Shown: positions 1 to 8,567, counted from the first letter of the stretch. The stretch: DNA of 64,000 nt from Mesorhizobium sp. DCY119 (GCF_003590645.1 NZ_CP031834.1:3906501-3970500); one strand, 5' to 3'. Notes: generated by a model from the letters alone, not told the origin. Program-made: numbers and translations.

Positions 1-236
1 AATTTCATCGTGTCGGCAACGGTCGGCGGCGTGACGATCTCAAGCTCGATGCCCTCTTCCGCGTAGAAGCCCTTCTTGCTTCCCAATATCCAGGGAACCC
101 AGAAGCCATCGGGAACCGGCCATTCCTGAATGAAGGTTAGTTTGGTGAGGTTCTGTGCTGAGGAAGGTGATGGGGCGACTGCGAAAGCTGCCATGGCAGC
201 CAACGCATAGCCGAAACTGCGGCGGGTGAGGTTCAT
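1..236 (-). CDS. ABC substrate-binding protein, NMT1/THI5-like (partial)
   Basis: Only the first 78 or so residues lie in the window; the gene runs off the left edge. Translation from the ATG at 236 gives a signal peptide with an RRSFG motif (Tat-like) and an Ala-rich hydrophobic stretch ending near SSAQN, then TFIQEWPVPDGFW and GFYAEEGI. That is the usual opening of periplasmic binding proteins of the SsuA/ThiY (NMT1) type, which import sulfonates, pyrimidines or related compounds. It is divergent from the amidohydrolase operon that begins near 446, and a palindromic operator sits between them, so the two units are probably co-regulated. Family assignment is good; the ligand is unknown. Confidence 0.8.
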   Translation of the reverse strand, partial: MNLTRRSFGYALAAMAAFAVAPSPSSAQNLTKLTFIQEWPVPDGFWVPWILGSKKGFYAEEGIELEIVTPPTVADTMK

Positions 237-281
237 GTCGCGATCCTTTGCGCTTGTCCGGTCGGCAATATCTATGGCTTG

Positions 282-301
282 ATATTGAACCGGTTCAATA
301 T
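282..301. promoter_or_regulatory. Perfect 20-bp palindromic operator
   Basis: ATATTGAACC followed by its exact reverse complement GGTTCAATAT, located in the divergent intergenic region between the NMT1-type binding protein (start 236) and the amidotransferase-like gene. The central ACCGGT is common in operators of LacI-family repressors of rhizobia, but the cognate regulator is not in the window. Confidence 0.7.
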
Positions 302-374
302 TGGTTGTCAACGTCGATAGAATGAATTATTTCTCCGTTGCATTCGTGACTGAAGTCGTTCAGAACTTACGAAT

Positions 375-386
375 TGAACCGGTTCA
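375..386. promoter_or_regulatory. Second copy of GAACCGGTTC operator
   Basis: TGAACCGGTTCA repeats the core of the palindrome at 282-301, 93 bp further right (centre to centre about 89 bp). Two operators flanking the promoter region suggest cooperative repression or looping. It overlaps a spurious TTG at 374, which argues against that codon being the start of the downstream gene. Confidence 0.6.
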
Positions 387-445
387 TTTTATCCCGCGCC
401 CTGGAGATGCCAGCGCCGCGGTTGCGACGTAAGGGAGTATCCGTC

Positions 446-1225
446 TTGGCGAAATCCAACAAGAAAGTCTTGCTTGTCGGCGAGACATGGATGAGCTCTT
501 CGACCCATTTCAAGGGCTTCGATCAGTTCGGCAGCGTTACCTTCCATTCAGGCGCCGAGCCTTTAATGAAGGCGTTGGAAGGCAGCCCCTTCGATCTTAC
601 CCATATGCCTGCGCATGAGGCGGTGGAAAAGATGCCCTTCAATCTGGAGGGTCTCAACGCCTACGACGCGATTCTGCTTTCAGACATAGGCGCGAACTCG
701 CTGCTCCTGCACCCCGATGTCTGGTTGCGCGGAACCACCGTTCCAAACCGGCTCCAGCTTCTCAAGCAATGGGCGCAGGCTGGCGGCGGCCTCGCCATGA
801 TCGGCGGCTATTTCAGCTTCCAGGGCATTGACGGCAAGGCACGCTGGCACCGCACGCCGGTCGAGGACGTGCTGCCGGTGGAATGTCTGCCTTATGACGA
901 TCGGCTGGAGATTCCCGAAGGGTTCGCCGCTGCGATCGACGCCAAGAGCAAGCATCCCGTCCTTCAGGGCCTGAATGGCGAGTGGCCGTTGCTGCTTGGC
1001 GCAAACGAAGTGCGCGCAAGGCAGCGCCCTGATGTCGAGGTGCTCGCCCGGCTTCCGGAAGCCCAGGGCGGTCATCCGCTGCTGGTAACCGGGGAGTACG
1101 GAAAAGGCAGGACGCTCGTCTGGACATCCGATGTCAGCCCGCACTGGCTGCCGGCTTCCTTCTCCGACTGGCCGGGTTATGCCACGCTCTGGCGCAACGC
1201 TCTTGGCTGGCTCACCAGGAGCTGA
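446..1225 (+). CDS. Glutamine amidotransferase-like protein (PF07090/STM3548 type)
   Basis: About 259 residues. I place the start at TTG 446, because AAGGGAG lies 8 bases upstream and the operator at 375-386 excludes the longer reading from 374. The protein begins AKSNKKVLLVGETW, has TMSSSTHFKG-like and FDLTHMPAHEA segments, a central GGGLAMIGGYFSFQGIDG and a C-terminal GKGRTLVWTSDVSPHW. These are features of the class-I-glutamine-amidotransferase-like proteins of the PF07090 group, whose biochemical role is not established. It is the first gene of a unit with a nitrilase-type amidase (29 bp later) and an M20 hydrolase. Confidence 0.8.
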   Translation: MAKSNKKVLLVGETWMSSSTHFKGFDQFGSVTFHSGAEPLMKALEGSPFDLTHMPAHEAVEKMPFNLEGLNAYDAILLSDIGANSLLLHPDVWLRGTTVPNRLQLLKQWAQAGGGLAMIGGYFSFQGIDGKARWHRTPVEDVLPVECLPYDDRLEIPEGFAAAIDAKSKHPVLQGLNGEWPLLLGANEVRARQRPDVEVLARLPEAQGGHPLLVTGEYGKGRTLVWTSDVSPHWLPASFSDWPGYATLWRNALGWLTRS

Positions 1226-1254
1226 CCGGACAGACTGCAACACGGAGAAACACC

Positions 1255-2133
1255 ATGCCCAAGCAGGACGAGGAAGCAGCCGTCACCGTCGCCGTCATCC
1301 AGATGGAACCTCGTTTCGGGGAGACAGCGCACAACGTCGCGCGAACCGTCGCCTTCATGGAAGAAGCGGCTGACAAAGGCGCGCAACTCGTCGTCCTGCC
1401 GGAGCTTTGCAACACGGGCTATGTCTTTCGCAACCGGGCCGAAGCACGCTCGCTTGCGGAAGAGATTCCCGAAGGAGCGACGACGAAAGCCTGGATGGAG
1501 GCGGCTGCGCGGCTTGGCCTTCACATCGTCGCCGGCATCACCGAACGTTCCGGTGAAAATCTGTTCAATTCGGCCGTCATCATCGGACCGAATGGATTGA
1601 TTGGCCGCTATCGCAAGATGCATCTATGGGGCGACGAAGCGCTCTACTTCACACCGGGCGATCTCGGCTTTCCCGTGTTCGACACCCCCCTCGGACGCAT
1701 CGGCTGCCATATCTGCTACGATTGCTGGTTCCCCGAAAGCTTCCGCCTGGCCGCCCTGCAAGGAGCCGAGATCATGTGCGTGCCCACCAACTGGGTGCCG
1801 ATTCCCGGCCAGGACCCCAAGCGCGAGGCGATGGCGAACATCATCGTTATGGGCGCTGCCCATTCTAATTCCGTTTTCGTCGCCGCAGCCGACCGCGTCG
1901 GCACCGAACGCGGCCAGCCATTCATTGGCCAGAGCCTTGTCGTCAGCCACACCGGATGGCCGGTCGCCGGGCCGGCTAGCGCGGACAAGGAAGAAATCCT
2001 GATCGCCAGGGTCAATCTGGCCGATGCGCGGCGCAAGCGAAACTGGAATGCCTTCAACCAGGTTCTGCGCGATCGCCGCACCGACGCCTATGACGAGATG
2101 CTCGGCAGCGGCCAGCGGCCGGGATGGTATTGA
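1255..2133 (+). CDS. Carbon-nitrogen hydrolase (nitrilase superfamily)
   Basis: A 292-residue cytoplasmic amidase. The Glu-Lys-Cys catalytic triad of the superfamily is visible: E50 in VVLPELCNTGY, K121 in YRKMHLWGDE and C154 in HICYDCWFPES. The CYD-x-WFPE form resembles N-carbamoylputrescine amidase and N-carbamoyl-amino-acid hydrolases more than true nitrilases, so the likely substrate is an amide or carbamoyl compound. It follows the amidotransferase-like gene by 29 bp and precedes the M20 hydrolase by 10 bp, so the three form one operon for stepwise hydrolysis of a nitrogen compound brought in by the divergent NMT1-type transporter. The exact substrate cannot be read from sequence. Confidence 0.9.
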   Translation: MPKQDEEAAVTVAVIQMEPRFGETAHNVARTVAFMEEAADKGAQLVVLPELCNTGYVFRNRAEARSLAEEIPEGATTKAWMEAAARLGLHIVAGITERSGENLFNSAVIIGPNGLIGRYRKMHLWGDEALYFTPGDLGFPVFDTPLGRIGCHICYDCWFPESFRLAALQGAEIMCVPTNWVPIPGQDPKREAMANIIVMGAAHSNSVFVAAADRVGTERGQPFIGQSLVVSHTGWPVAGPASADKEEILIARVNLADARRKRNWNAFNQVLRDRRTDAYDEMLGSGQRPGWY

Positions 2134-2143
2134 GGGACCTGAC

Positions 2144-3286
2144 GTGAGCGCGATCCACGCAGTAACGCTGACGCAGGAACTCGTACGCTTCGACACGCGC
2201 AATCCGCCGGGCAGCGAAGCACAATGCGCTGCCATGCTGGCCGATCTGCTGAGCAGCCACGGCCTTTCCGTGACTATCCACAATTTCGGCTCGGGCAGGA
2301 GCAACCTTGTCGCGCGGTTCCCCATCCGCGCATCGAAGGCAACGCAACCTCCGATCCTGTTCACCGGTCACATCGACACGGTTCCGCTTGGCCTTGCCGC
2401 ATGGTCGCGCGACCCGTTCGGCGCGGAAATCGTCGATGGGCGACTTTATGGGCGCGGCTCCACCGACATGAAAGCCGGCGTCGCAGCGATGGTCGCTGCC
2501 GTCGTGGCAGAGGCAGACCGCCTGCATGAATGGTCGAACGTCGTACTGGTGATCACCGGCGGCGAGGAGACCGGTTGCGAAGGTGCCGCCGCATTAGTGA
2601 GAGACAGGATGCTCGATCCGGCGAGCCTGCTTGTGGTGGGCGAGCCCACCGGCAACAGCTTCGTCGCCGGCCACAAGGGCGCGCTGTGGCTGAAGGCCTG
2701 CTGCAGCGGGCGGACGGCGCATGGCGCAATGCCGCACCTTGGCGATAACGCCATCTACAAGGCGGCGCGCGCCGTGACAAAACTCGAATCCTTCGGGTTC
2801 AACGCCGCGCAACATCCGGTCCTTGGGTCTGCGACGCTGAATGTCGGGACGATTGCCGGCGGTTTGAACATCAACTCGGTGCCCGACCATGCCGAACTGA
2901 CGATCGACGTGCGGACGCTGCCCGAAATGGACAGCGCCGCCCTCGCCGACCAGCTGTCTTTCACGCTCGGCAGCGACTGCAAAGTTTCGACGATCCTCGA
3001 CCTGCCGGCGGTGTGGAGCGACCCGAAAAGTCCCGCCATGAAGCTCTTTTCCGAATGCCGCGACGCTGCCGCAGGCTGGACATCCGCTGCGGGCGGCGCA
3101 AACTTCTTCACCGACGCCTCTGTCTTCACTCCGGCGCTCGGCGGCGTTGAAACGATCATTTGCGGACCTGGCGACCCGGAAATGGCGCACAAGACCGACG
3201 AGTATTGCGAAGTGGCCAGAATCGGCGAGGCGGTAGAAATCTATCGCGCGATCATCGCACGGACTGGATTACAGGAAACGCCCTGA
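2144..3286 (+). CDS. M20 peptidase (ArgE/DapE family deacylase)
   Basis: 380 residues from GTG 2144, which has GAGGGA about 7 bases upstream and follows the amidase stop by 10 bp. The two-zinc site of the family is complete: H76 and D78 in FTGHIDTVPLG, bridging D108 in GRGSTDMKAG, E141/E142 in TGGEETG, E167 in VGEPTG and a C-terminal H349 in EMAHKTDE. Such enzymes remove acyl, formyl or succinyl groups from amino compounds. With an NMT1-type binding protein next door, the thiamine-pyrimidine salvage deformylase YlmB is one possible relative; N-acyl amino acid hydrolysis is equally open. Confidence 0.9.
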   Translation: MSAIHAVTLTQELVRFDTRNPPGSEAQCAAMLADLLSSHGLSVTIHNFGSGRSNLVARFPIRASKATQPPILFTGHIDTVPLGLAAWSRDPFGAEIVDGRLYGRGSTDMKAGVAAMVAAVVAEADRLHEWSNVVLVITGGEETGCEGAAALVRDRMLDPASLLVVGEPTGNSFVAGHKGALWLKACCSGRTAHGAMPHLGDNAIYKAARAVTKLESFGFNAAQHPVLGSATLNVGTIAGGLNINSVPDHAELTIDVRTLPEMDSAALADQLSFTLGSDCKVSTILDLPAVWSDPKSPAMKLFSECRDAAAGWTSAAGGANFFTDASVFTPALGGVETIICGPGDPEMAHKTDEYCEVARIGEAVEIYRAIIARTGLQETP

Positions 3287-3432
3287 CTGCCTTTTCGCAA
3301 GGCTTGCTTACTCGAAGCCTTCACTGAACTTAAATCAGTGCACAAACGAGACACGGATAGGCTATCTGGAGACGATAGCGCGAGTTTTTCGAAGACCGCC
3401 CGTCGCTCATCGACCGAGTTGGAAGTGTGACC

Positions 3433-3678
3433 TCAAGCCGCGTTCTTGAACCCATCCATCTGCGCCTTCATTGCCCGCTGAAATGCAGGTCGCGCTTCAC
3501 AGCGCCGCTTGTAGGCGCTTAGCTGGGGATATGCATCGACGAGATTCGTGTGATCGAGAATGCGCAACACATCGGCCATCATCAGGTCGCCAACTGTGAA
3601 ACTTCCTTCAAGATACTCTTTCCCATCGAGAGCACTCTCAAGCATCCCTAGACGATCGCGCAGTCGGATCGGAAGGCC
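3433..3678 (-). pseudogene. Truncated glutathione S-transferase, C-terminal domain only
   Basis: The minus-strand reading frame gives about 81 residues that match the all-helical C-terminal domain of GSTs: RLRDRLGMLES, then EGSFTVGDLMMADV (the N-capping box and hydrophobic staple region) and AYKRRCEARPAFQRAM. The open frame is closed by an in-frame TAA about 48 bp upstream of the ATG at 3645, and no thioredoxin-like N-terminal domain is present. A full GST has about 200 residues, so this is a decayed remnant. It stands alone between the M20 gene and two small unknown genes. Confidence 0.65.
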
Positions 3679-3773
3679 CCTTCCTTGTTACGACAAAAGA
3701 ACAAAATAGGAACAAATGCGTTGCGTCGATAAGCCGATTCGTGAGAGAAGTCCCTTCCTCAAGGAACTTTCAC

Positions 3774-3980
3774 ATGACCGCACCCAAGGCGACGGACGGC
3801 GAAGCTATGTCCAAATTGGAAACGGCTGCAGACCAAGCCATAGATTCATGTAGCGGCGATGCCCGCGCCGCTGTCATTACGTTTCTTACTGCAAACCGTT
3901 TTCTAGAACGTGAGTTCAAGTTGGTACAAGTCGCTGTTTCGTCAGGCTTTTCCCGCGGCTGGCATCACAGGAATCATTGA
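3774..3980 (+). CDS. Small hypothetical protein
   Basis: 68 residues from ATG 3774, preceded by AAGGAAC. The sequence opens MTAPKATDGEAMSKLETAADQ and contains DARAAVITFLTANRFLEREF, a helix-rich, mildly acidic pattern. Its stop (TGA 3978-3980) shares a base with the ATG of the next small gene, which supports both being translated. No domain is recognised; the 3' end of the reading frame (SRGWHHRNH) looks basic. Function unknown. Confidence 0.5.
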   Translation: MTAPKATDGEAMSKLETAADQAIDSCSGDARAAVITFLTANRFLEREFKLVQVAVSSGFSRGWHHRNH

Positions 3981-4369
3981 TGAGCAGCAAACGCAACAGC
4001 TTCACTCCAAGCGTAAGCGCAAGCGTCATCGATCAGAAATGGCCTTATCAGGTGGCTCTGCCCGATGATATCTGCACTCAAGACAATTTCACCATCATCC
4101 TTGAATTCTTCGTCGCGCGCGGTTGGCGATACTTCACGCGCAACGTGCAAGCCATTTGGCCAAACGGGAAGTATCAGAGCATGCGGTTGTACTGTTTCGC
4201 CGATCGAGCTTCGGCAGAGGTATTTCAAGCTCATTTCGGGGGAGAATTCTTTGATCCAGCTCATGATCGTGACGGAAGTCGGGTCCGTGGTACATGGCGG
4301 CGAGACGGCGTATGGACTCGTCTTTTGGAAAGCGGCCCGCTGAAAGTACCACCCATCTTAAGAGACTGA
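3980..4369 (+). CDS. Hypothetical protein, 129 aa
   Basis: Starts at ATG 3980, overlapping the previous stop by one base (TGATG). Opening MSSKRNSFTPSVS, then hydrophobic/aromatic segments such as KWPYQVALPDDICTQ, GWRYFTRNVQAIWP and YCFADRASAEVFQAHFGGEFFDP. The alternation of aromatic residues looks like a small globular alpha/beta protein; no catalytic motif or membrane segment is seen. It may form a translationally coupled pair with the upstream small gene. It is convergent with the histidine kinase gene. Confidence 0.55.
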   Translation: MSSKRNSFTPSVSASVIDQKWPYQVALPDDICTQDNFTIILEFFVARGWRYFTRNVQAIWPNGKYQSMRLYCFADRASAEVFQAHFGGEFFDPAHDRDGSRVRGTWRRDGVWTRLLESGPLKVPPILRD

Positions 4370-4503
4370 GATACGCAGTTGACGCACAGACTAGTGTCGC
4401 CTCACTTCCAAAATTCGCAAAGAAAATCTCCTTCGAACCCGTCGCAATTTCACCGCCTTTTCCGCGGCAATCGCCCGCAAGCTTTCCAAACGGATCACCT
4501 GCT

Positions 4504-5877
4504 CTACCCAGGCGACGATCTGGCCATCGGAAAACTGACCGCCACGGCGAGACCAGGGTGACGGTCTTCAAGCGAGACGGACGCTCCGTGCAAATCCGCA
4601 ATCGCCTTCACAAGGCTGAGCCCGAGACCGCTGCCGGGCGTCGATCGGCTATGATTCAGACGGTAGAGCCGTTGGAACACATTTTCGCGTTCTGCGTCCG
4701 GAATTCCGGGACCATCGTCGTTGACACTTGCAACAATGCGGTCATCTCGTCTGGTGACTGACAATTCGATTGCCGTGCCTTGGGGACAATGTCGAAGTGC
4801 ATTCTCGACCAGATTGGCAAACAGCTGGGTCAACAGTTCCCGATCTCCGAGAATGCGTCCTCCCCTTTCGTCGGGAATCGTCGCCAAAAGCAATTTGCCG
4901 TCGTCTTCGGCAACGTCGGTGTAGATTTCAGCGATGGTCTTGATGACCTCATTGAGGTCGACTTCGGTGAAGCGCTCCTTGCGGGCGCCGGCCTCGATCT
5001 GGGTGATGCGCAGGAGGGCGTCGAACGTCTCGTTGATCTGGAGGCTTTCCGCACGCGCGTCCGCCAGATCGTCCGAAACCGCGCTCCCCGACGCTGCCTT
5101 TTCCGATGCGGCTTCCAGGATCATCTGAAGGCGGTTCAGCGGTGTCTTGAGATCGTGAGCGATGTTGGCGCTGACATTCTTCATACCGTCAACCAGCGCA
5201 GAAAGGCGTTCGAGCGCCGCGTTTACCTGACGCGAGACATCGTCGATATCGTCGCCATTTCCTAACAAGGGAATGCGCGCGTCGAGCCGACCGTGGGACA
5301 CATCCACCATGGTCGCGGCAATTCCATCGAGGCGGCGCTGGATGCGCGATGCGAGCAAGGCTCCGCCGGTAATCGCCAGACCGGTGATTATCAGCGTCGA
5401 CCAGCCAAAGCTCATCAACATGATCGACTCCAGCTCTTCGGTCTCCGAAAGGCTGCTGGCAACGATCAAACTATTTTCGCCGACCGGGCCGGAATAAGCC
5501 CTGAACATGGTCCCTGAAGGCGCTCCAGCCGCGACCCCGTCGAACATCGAAAAGCCGTGGGGAAAATCTCCAGCAGAAAAATTTCCTGCCAAATGTTTGC
5601 CATCCGGACCCGTCAGCGAGAAAAGCTGATCCTTTTTCGGGCTGAGTTGCGCGTGGTTGTCGACGCTGGACACAAGATCTTCGAGATCGCCTCCGGCATA
5701 GGTTGCCGACACGACCGCGTAGGTTTCCATGATGGACTGATCCAGCCTGTCCGCGAGATTGGCGCTCATCAGCCGATAGACGACAGCGCCGGACAGGACG
5801 AAGGCAAGCACGAACAGGAATGCGAAGGTCAATGCCAGCCGGAAAGGCGTGCTGCGAAGCAGGCTAAAGCGGCGCAT
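4504..5877 (-). CDS. Two-component sensor histidine kinase
   Basis: 457 residues from ATG 5877, which overlaps the end of the response-regulator gene by 14 bp. Order of parts: TM helix about 12-34, periplasmic sensor region about 35-152, TM helix about 153-176, HAMP about 177-229, phospho-acceptor H241 in NIAHDLKTPLNRL, N-box N359 in LVENALRH, G1 box DDGPGIPD and G2 box STPGSGLGLSLVK. All catalytic motifs are intact. The cognate regulator is the OmpR-type protein just upstream. The periplasmic domain is not one I can name, so the signal is unknown. Confidence 0.93.
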   Translation of the reverse strand: MRRFSLLRSTPFRLALTFAFLFVLAFVLSGAVVYRLMSANLADRLDQSIMETYAVVSATYAGGDLEDLVSSVDNHAQLSPKKDQLFSLTGPDGKHLAGNFSAGDFPHGFSMFDGVAAGAPSGTMFRAYSGPVGENSLIVASSLSETEELESIMLMSFGWSTLIITGLAITGGALLASRIQRRLDGIAATMVDVSHGRLDARIPLLGNGDDIDDVSRQVNAALERLSALVDGMKNVSANIAHDLKTPLNRLQMILEAASEKAASGSAVSDDLADARAESLQINETFDALLRITQIEAGARKERFTEVDLNEVIKTIAEIYTDVAEDDGKLLLATIPDERGGRILGDRELLTQLFANLVENALRHCPQGTAIELSVTRRDDRIVASVNDDGPGIPDAERENVFQRLYRLNHSRSTPGSGLGLSLVKAIADLHGASVSLEDRHPGLAVAVSFPMARSSPG

Positions 5878-6541
5878 GCAAGCTGTAGCCGGTGTTGCGG
5901 ACAGTGTGGATAAGCTGGGTGTCGAATGGCTTGTCGACCTTGGTACGCAGGCGGCTGATATGTGTTTCGACCACACTGGTCCTGGGATCGAAATGAAAAT
6001 CCCAAACGCGCTCGAGCAGCATCGTCCGCGTGATGATGCGTCCTTCACCGCGCATCAACACCTCCAGCAACCTGAATTCCCGCGGTTGAAGGTCGATCGC
6101 CTGACCCTTCCGCACCACGCGCCGCGTGATTAGATCCATTTCGAGATCGGCAACCCGCAACATCGTCTTCTGGTCCTGCGCTGGCGGCCTCCGGCCAAGA
6201 GCATTTATGCGGGCCAGCAGTTCCGAGAACGCGAAAGGCTTGACCAGATAGTCGTCTCCGCCGGCTTCAAGCCCTTCCACGCGATCGTCGACACCGCCCA
6301 CCGCGGTCAGAAAGATCGCCGGCGTGCGAACGCCGGCCGCGCGAACCGCCCTGATCATCGACAGACCGTCCAGCCCCGGGATCATTCGATCCGCCACGAT
6401 CACGTCATAGGCGCTACGGGTTGCGGCAAAGAGCGCGTCATGTCCGTTTTGAAGCAGGTCGCAGATATGTCCGGCCTCGGTCAGCCCCCTGACGATATAG
6501 TCGGCCGTTCTCTGGTCGTCCTCAACGAGAAGAAGTCGCAT
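5864..6541 (-). CDS. OmpR/PhoB-family response regulator
   Basis: 225 residues. The receiver domain has the acidic pair E7-D8-D9, phospho-acceptor D51 (IVADRMIPGLDG), switch T79 and K101 (YLVKPF). A C-terminal winged-helix domain follows, with LQPREFRLLEVLM and the recognition region SVVETHISRLRTKV, then HTVRNTGYSL. It overlaps the kinase gene downstream and lies about 70 bp after the phosphatase gene, consistent with a single leftward transcript from about 8312 to 4504. Confidence 0.95.
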   Translation of the reverse strand: MRLLLVEDDQRTADYIVRGLTEAGHICDLLQNGHDALFAATRSAYDVIVADRMIPGLDGLSMIRAVRAAGVRTPAIFLTAVGGVDDRVEGLEAGGDDYLVKPFAFSELLARINALGRRPPAQDQKTMLRVADLEMDLITRRVVRKGQAIDLQPREFRLLEVLMRGEGRIITRTMLLERVWDFHFDPRTSVVETHISRLRTKVDKPFDTQLIHTVRNTGYSLHAPL

Positions 6542-6611
6542 CCCAGCTCCGCCCTACTGCCGGCACATCTCAAAACCTAGCGCTTGCGCAATAATATATC
6601 CATCCATCGCG

Positions 6612-7235
6612 CTACGACCTGTGAAACCCCAGCAACGGCTCCATGAGTTCGAAGGTCCGATCCATCGCGTATGTTCCCACGAACGGGATCGCGACATGGC
6701 CAAACCAGAGCGAAAGCTGCCCTTCGGATGTTTCCTCTCCTGCCTGAGCGATCGCAGCGAGGTAGAGCGCTGCCGCCAGGCCGCTTCGGTCGGACCCCGC
6801 CCGGCAATGAATGAGCACGGGCTTGGGCACAGACTTCATCAGATCGATCAAAGCCAGGGAGCGGTCGGGCGTCAATTCCTCGCGAGCCGACATGGCAAAA
6901 TCGATATGCTGGATGCCGAGATTTTTCGCGGCCTCAATCTCGGCATTGTACCATGCACTGCCTGTGCTCTTGCCGCGCAGATTGATGATCGTCGCAATAT
7001 GATAGTGATCACGATACGTCCTGATTTCGTCGGGCGTCGGCTGCGCAGCCCGATAGGCCTCGCCGACAACGATTGCGTGGAAATTATCGTTCAGGTGAGT
7101 GCTAGCAAGCACGCAGCCGACAATCACAGCCGCGCCTATGAGCAGAACACACCAAGTATTGGCCCAACTTTGCCGCGATAGCCCCATGTAATCGTCTTTC
7201 TGACTGACGGATGACCAGCTTTCATTCGGTTTCAA
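6612..7235 (-). CDS. Membrane-anchored tyrosine/dual-specificity phosphatase
   Basis: 207 residues if started at ATG 7235 (overlapping the upstream gene by 14 bp); an ATG at 7187 is an alternative. A single TM helix at about 28-47 is followed by the phosphatase domain: AYRAAQPTPDEI, INLRGKS, a possible general acid D112 and the P-loop HCRAGSDRSG (C144, R150), which fits the HCx5R signature of cysteine phosphatases. The domain would face the periplasm if the N-terminus is inside. Its place between a DUF347 protein and a two-component pair suggests a signalling role, but the substrate is unknown. Confidence 0.85.
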   Translation of the reverse strand: MKPNESWSSVSQKDDYMGLSRQSWANTWCVLLIGAAVIVGCVLASTHLNDNFHAIVVGEAYRAAQPTPDEIRTYRDHYHIATIINLRGKSTGSAWYNAEIEAAKNLGIQHIDFAMSAREELTPDRSLALIDLMKSVPKPVLIHCRAGSDRSGLAAALYLAAIAQAGEETSEGQLSLWFGHVAIPFVGTYAMDRTFELMEPLLGFHRS

Positions 7236-8016
7236 GCAGGATCGCGTCGGCTTCGTCGGAAGCCCTCTTCAGTGTCATGTAGACAACGAGGGCAATGATG
7301 CAGCCAAGGAAGATCAGACTGGTAAAGGTGGTGCCGAAGCCAAGTCCGCCATATTCGGGCGGCTGCGAAAGCAGATCGCCGAACGAGGCGCCAAGCGGCC
7401 GCGTCAGGATATAGGCGAGCCAGAACGCCAGGATGCCGTTTAGTTTGAAGCCATAGTAAGCCAGAGCGATAAGCGCGATGACGCCGCCGAACATCAGGCC
7501 GGTGGTGAGGTAACCCATGTCGAAGGTTTCAGCGACCAGATCGCCGGCGGCAGTACCCAGCGAAAACGTCAGGAGTATAGCCAGCCAGTAGAAAATCTCA
7601 CGCTTGGTCGTGAAGATGGTGTGGATCGACAGCGTTCTCTCGCTGGCATACCAGAGCGCGAATGTCGCGGCGAGCGCGACGCTGAACGCAATGGTCGTCG
7701 TTTCAAGCCGGACGCCGAAATTGTCGACGAGATTGTCGGTGATCAGTGTGCCGACAACGCTGATGAGAACGACGGCCAGCCAGTATGCCCAGGGCACGTA
7801 ACGCTTCTGGGCAAACTGCAGAATAAGCGCGACAATCAGTATGCCGGTCATGATCAGCGAGGTGGCGGTCAGCCCGAGGCCAAGATTGACGGCAAGATAG
7901 TCGGCCGCCGTTTCGCCCATGGTCACCGCCATGAGCTTTATCAGCCAGAAGTCGGCTGTGACATTGGGAACCCGATTGACGGCCGGCGCAACACCTTGGG
8001 TGGCTGGCAACAGCAT
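7222..8016 (-). CDS. DUF347 family integral membrane protein
   Basis: 264 residues, strongly hydrophobic, with about eight membrane segments. Four internal repeats of the same unit are visible: LMAVTMGETAADYL, VLISVVGTLITDNL, LLTFSLGTAAGDLV and LTRPLGASFGDLL. This WLA...G(T/E)xxxD(x)L repeat is the hallmark of the DUF347 (COG4705) membrane-anchored proteins, whose function is not established. It sits 38 bp downstream of a small secreted protein gene and overlaps the phosphatase gene. Confidence 0.88.
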   Translation of the reverse strand: MLLPATQGVAPAVNRVPNVTADFWLIKLMAVTMGETAADYLAVNLGLGLTATSLIMTGILIVALILQFAQKRYVPWAYWLAVVLISVVGTLITDNLVDNFGVRLETTTIAFSVALAATFALWYASERTLSIHTIFTTKREIFYWLAILLTFSLGTAAGDLVAETFDMGYLTTGLMFGGVIALIALAYYGFKLNGILAFWLAYILTRPLGASFGDLLSQPPEYGGLGFGTTFTSLIFLGCIIALVVYMTLKRASDEADAILLETE

Positions 8017-8054
8017 GGCGGTATCCTCTCTTTGAAGATGGTGCCCGATCGGGC

Positions 8055-8312
8055 CTACTTGCCCATGATTTTCATGGCCTGCGCGAAGAATTCGTCGGCG
8101 CGTTTGTCGTCATCGGCGTTGCAGCGCTCGATACCCTTGATCTCCAGTTCGGATACCTTTGTCTTGTCGGCATCGCTGAGTTTTGCGGCAGCCTCGGCCG
8201 CCCTGACGTCCTTGAGCACGTTCTCGCAAGGCGCAGGAGCCGCGAATGCCGATGAAACCGGATTGGCAATTGCAATCGAGCCAAGCGCGATGGCGAGAAC
8301 TAGGTTTTTCAT
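8055..8312 (-). CDS. Small secreted protein of unknown function
   Basis: 85 residues from ATG 8312. A Sec signal peptide occupies the first 27 or so residues (KNLVLAIALGSIAIA, cleavage near AFA-APAP). The mature part of about 57 residues is charged and helical, with one cysteine in CENVLKD and a second in ERCNADDDKRADEFF, which could form a disulfide in the periplasm. It is the first gene of the leftward module that includes DUF347, phosphatase and two-component genes. No family recognised. Confidence 0.7.
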   Translation of the reverse strand: MKNLVLAIALGSIAIANPVSSAFAAPAPCENVLKDVRAAEAAAKLSDADKTKVSELEIKGIERCNADDDKRADEFFAQAMKIMGK

Positions 8313-8567
8313 GAGATATTCCTCGTTTGACGCCGATGTCACCGGCGCTGTCCATTGAACTCCGGCAGACGCGAAAACTTGCCGGCATCAGGACGATAGG
8401 AGGTGGATTTCACACCGGCCTGTCCGGCGATTTACAAATTCGTAAGAATGCGCATCACAAGCCGAAAATCTCTTGCGACTGCCTCGCTTTGGGCACACAG
8501 GAAACATAAAGAGCGGCGACAGTCGGAAATCGCTGCATCCAAGGCGCCAGAAGGTGAAGAGCTCAAA

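Noticed and set aside
8043-8054. GCCCGATCGGGC palindrome next to the secreted-protein stop
   Set aside because: No loop and no T run; too short and likely by chance in GC-rich DNA.
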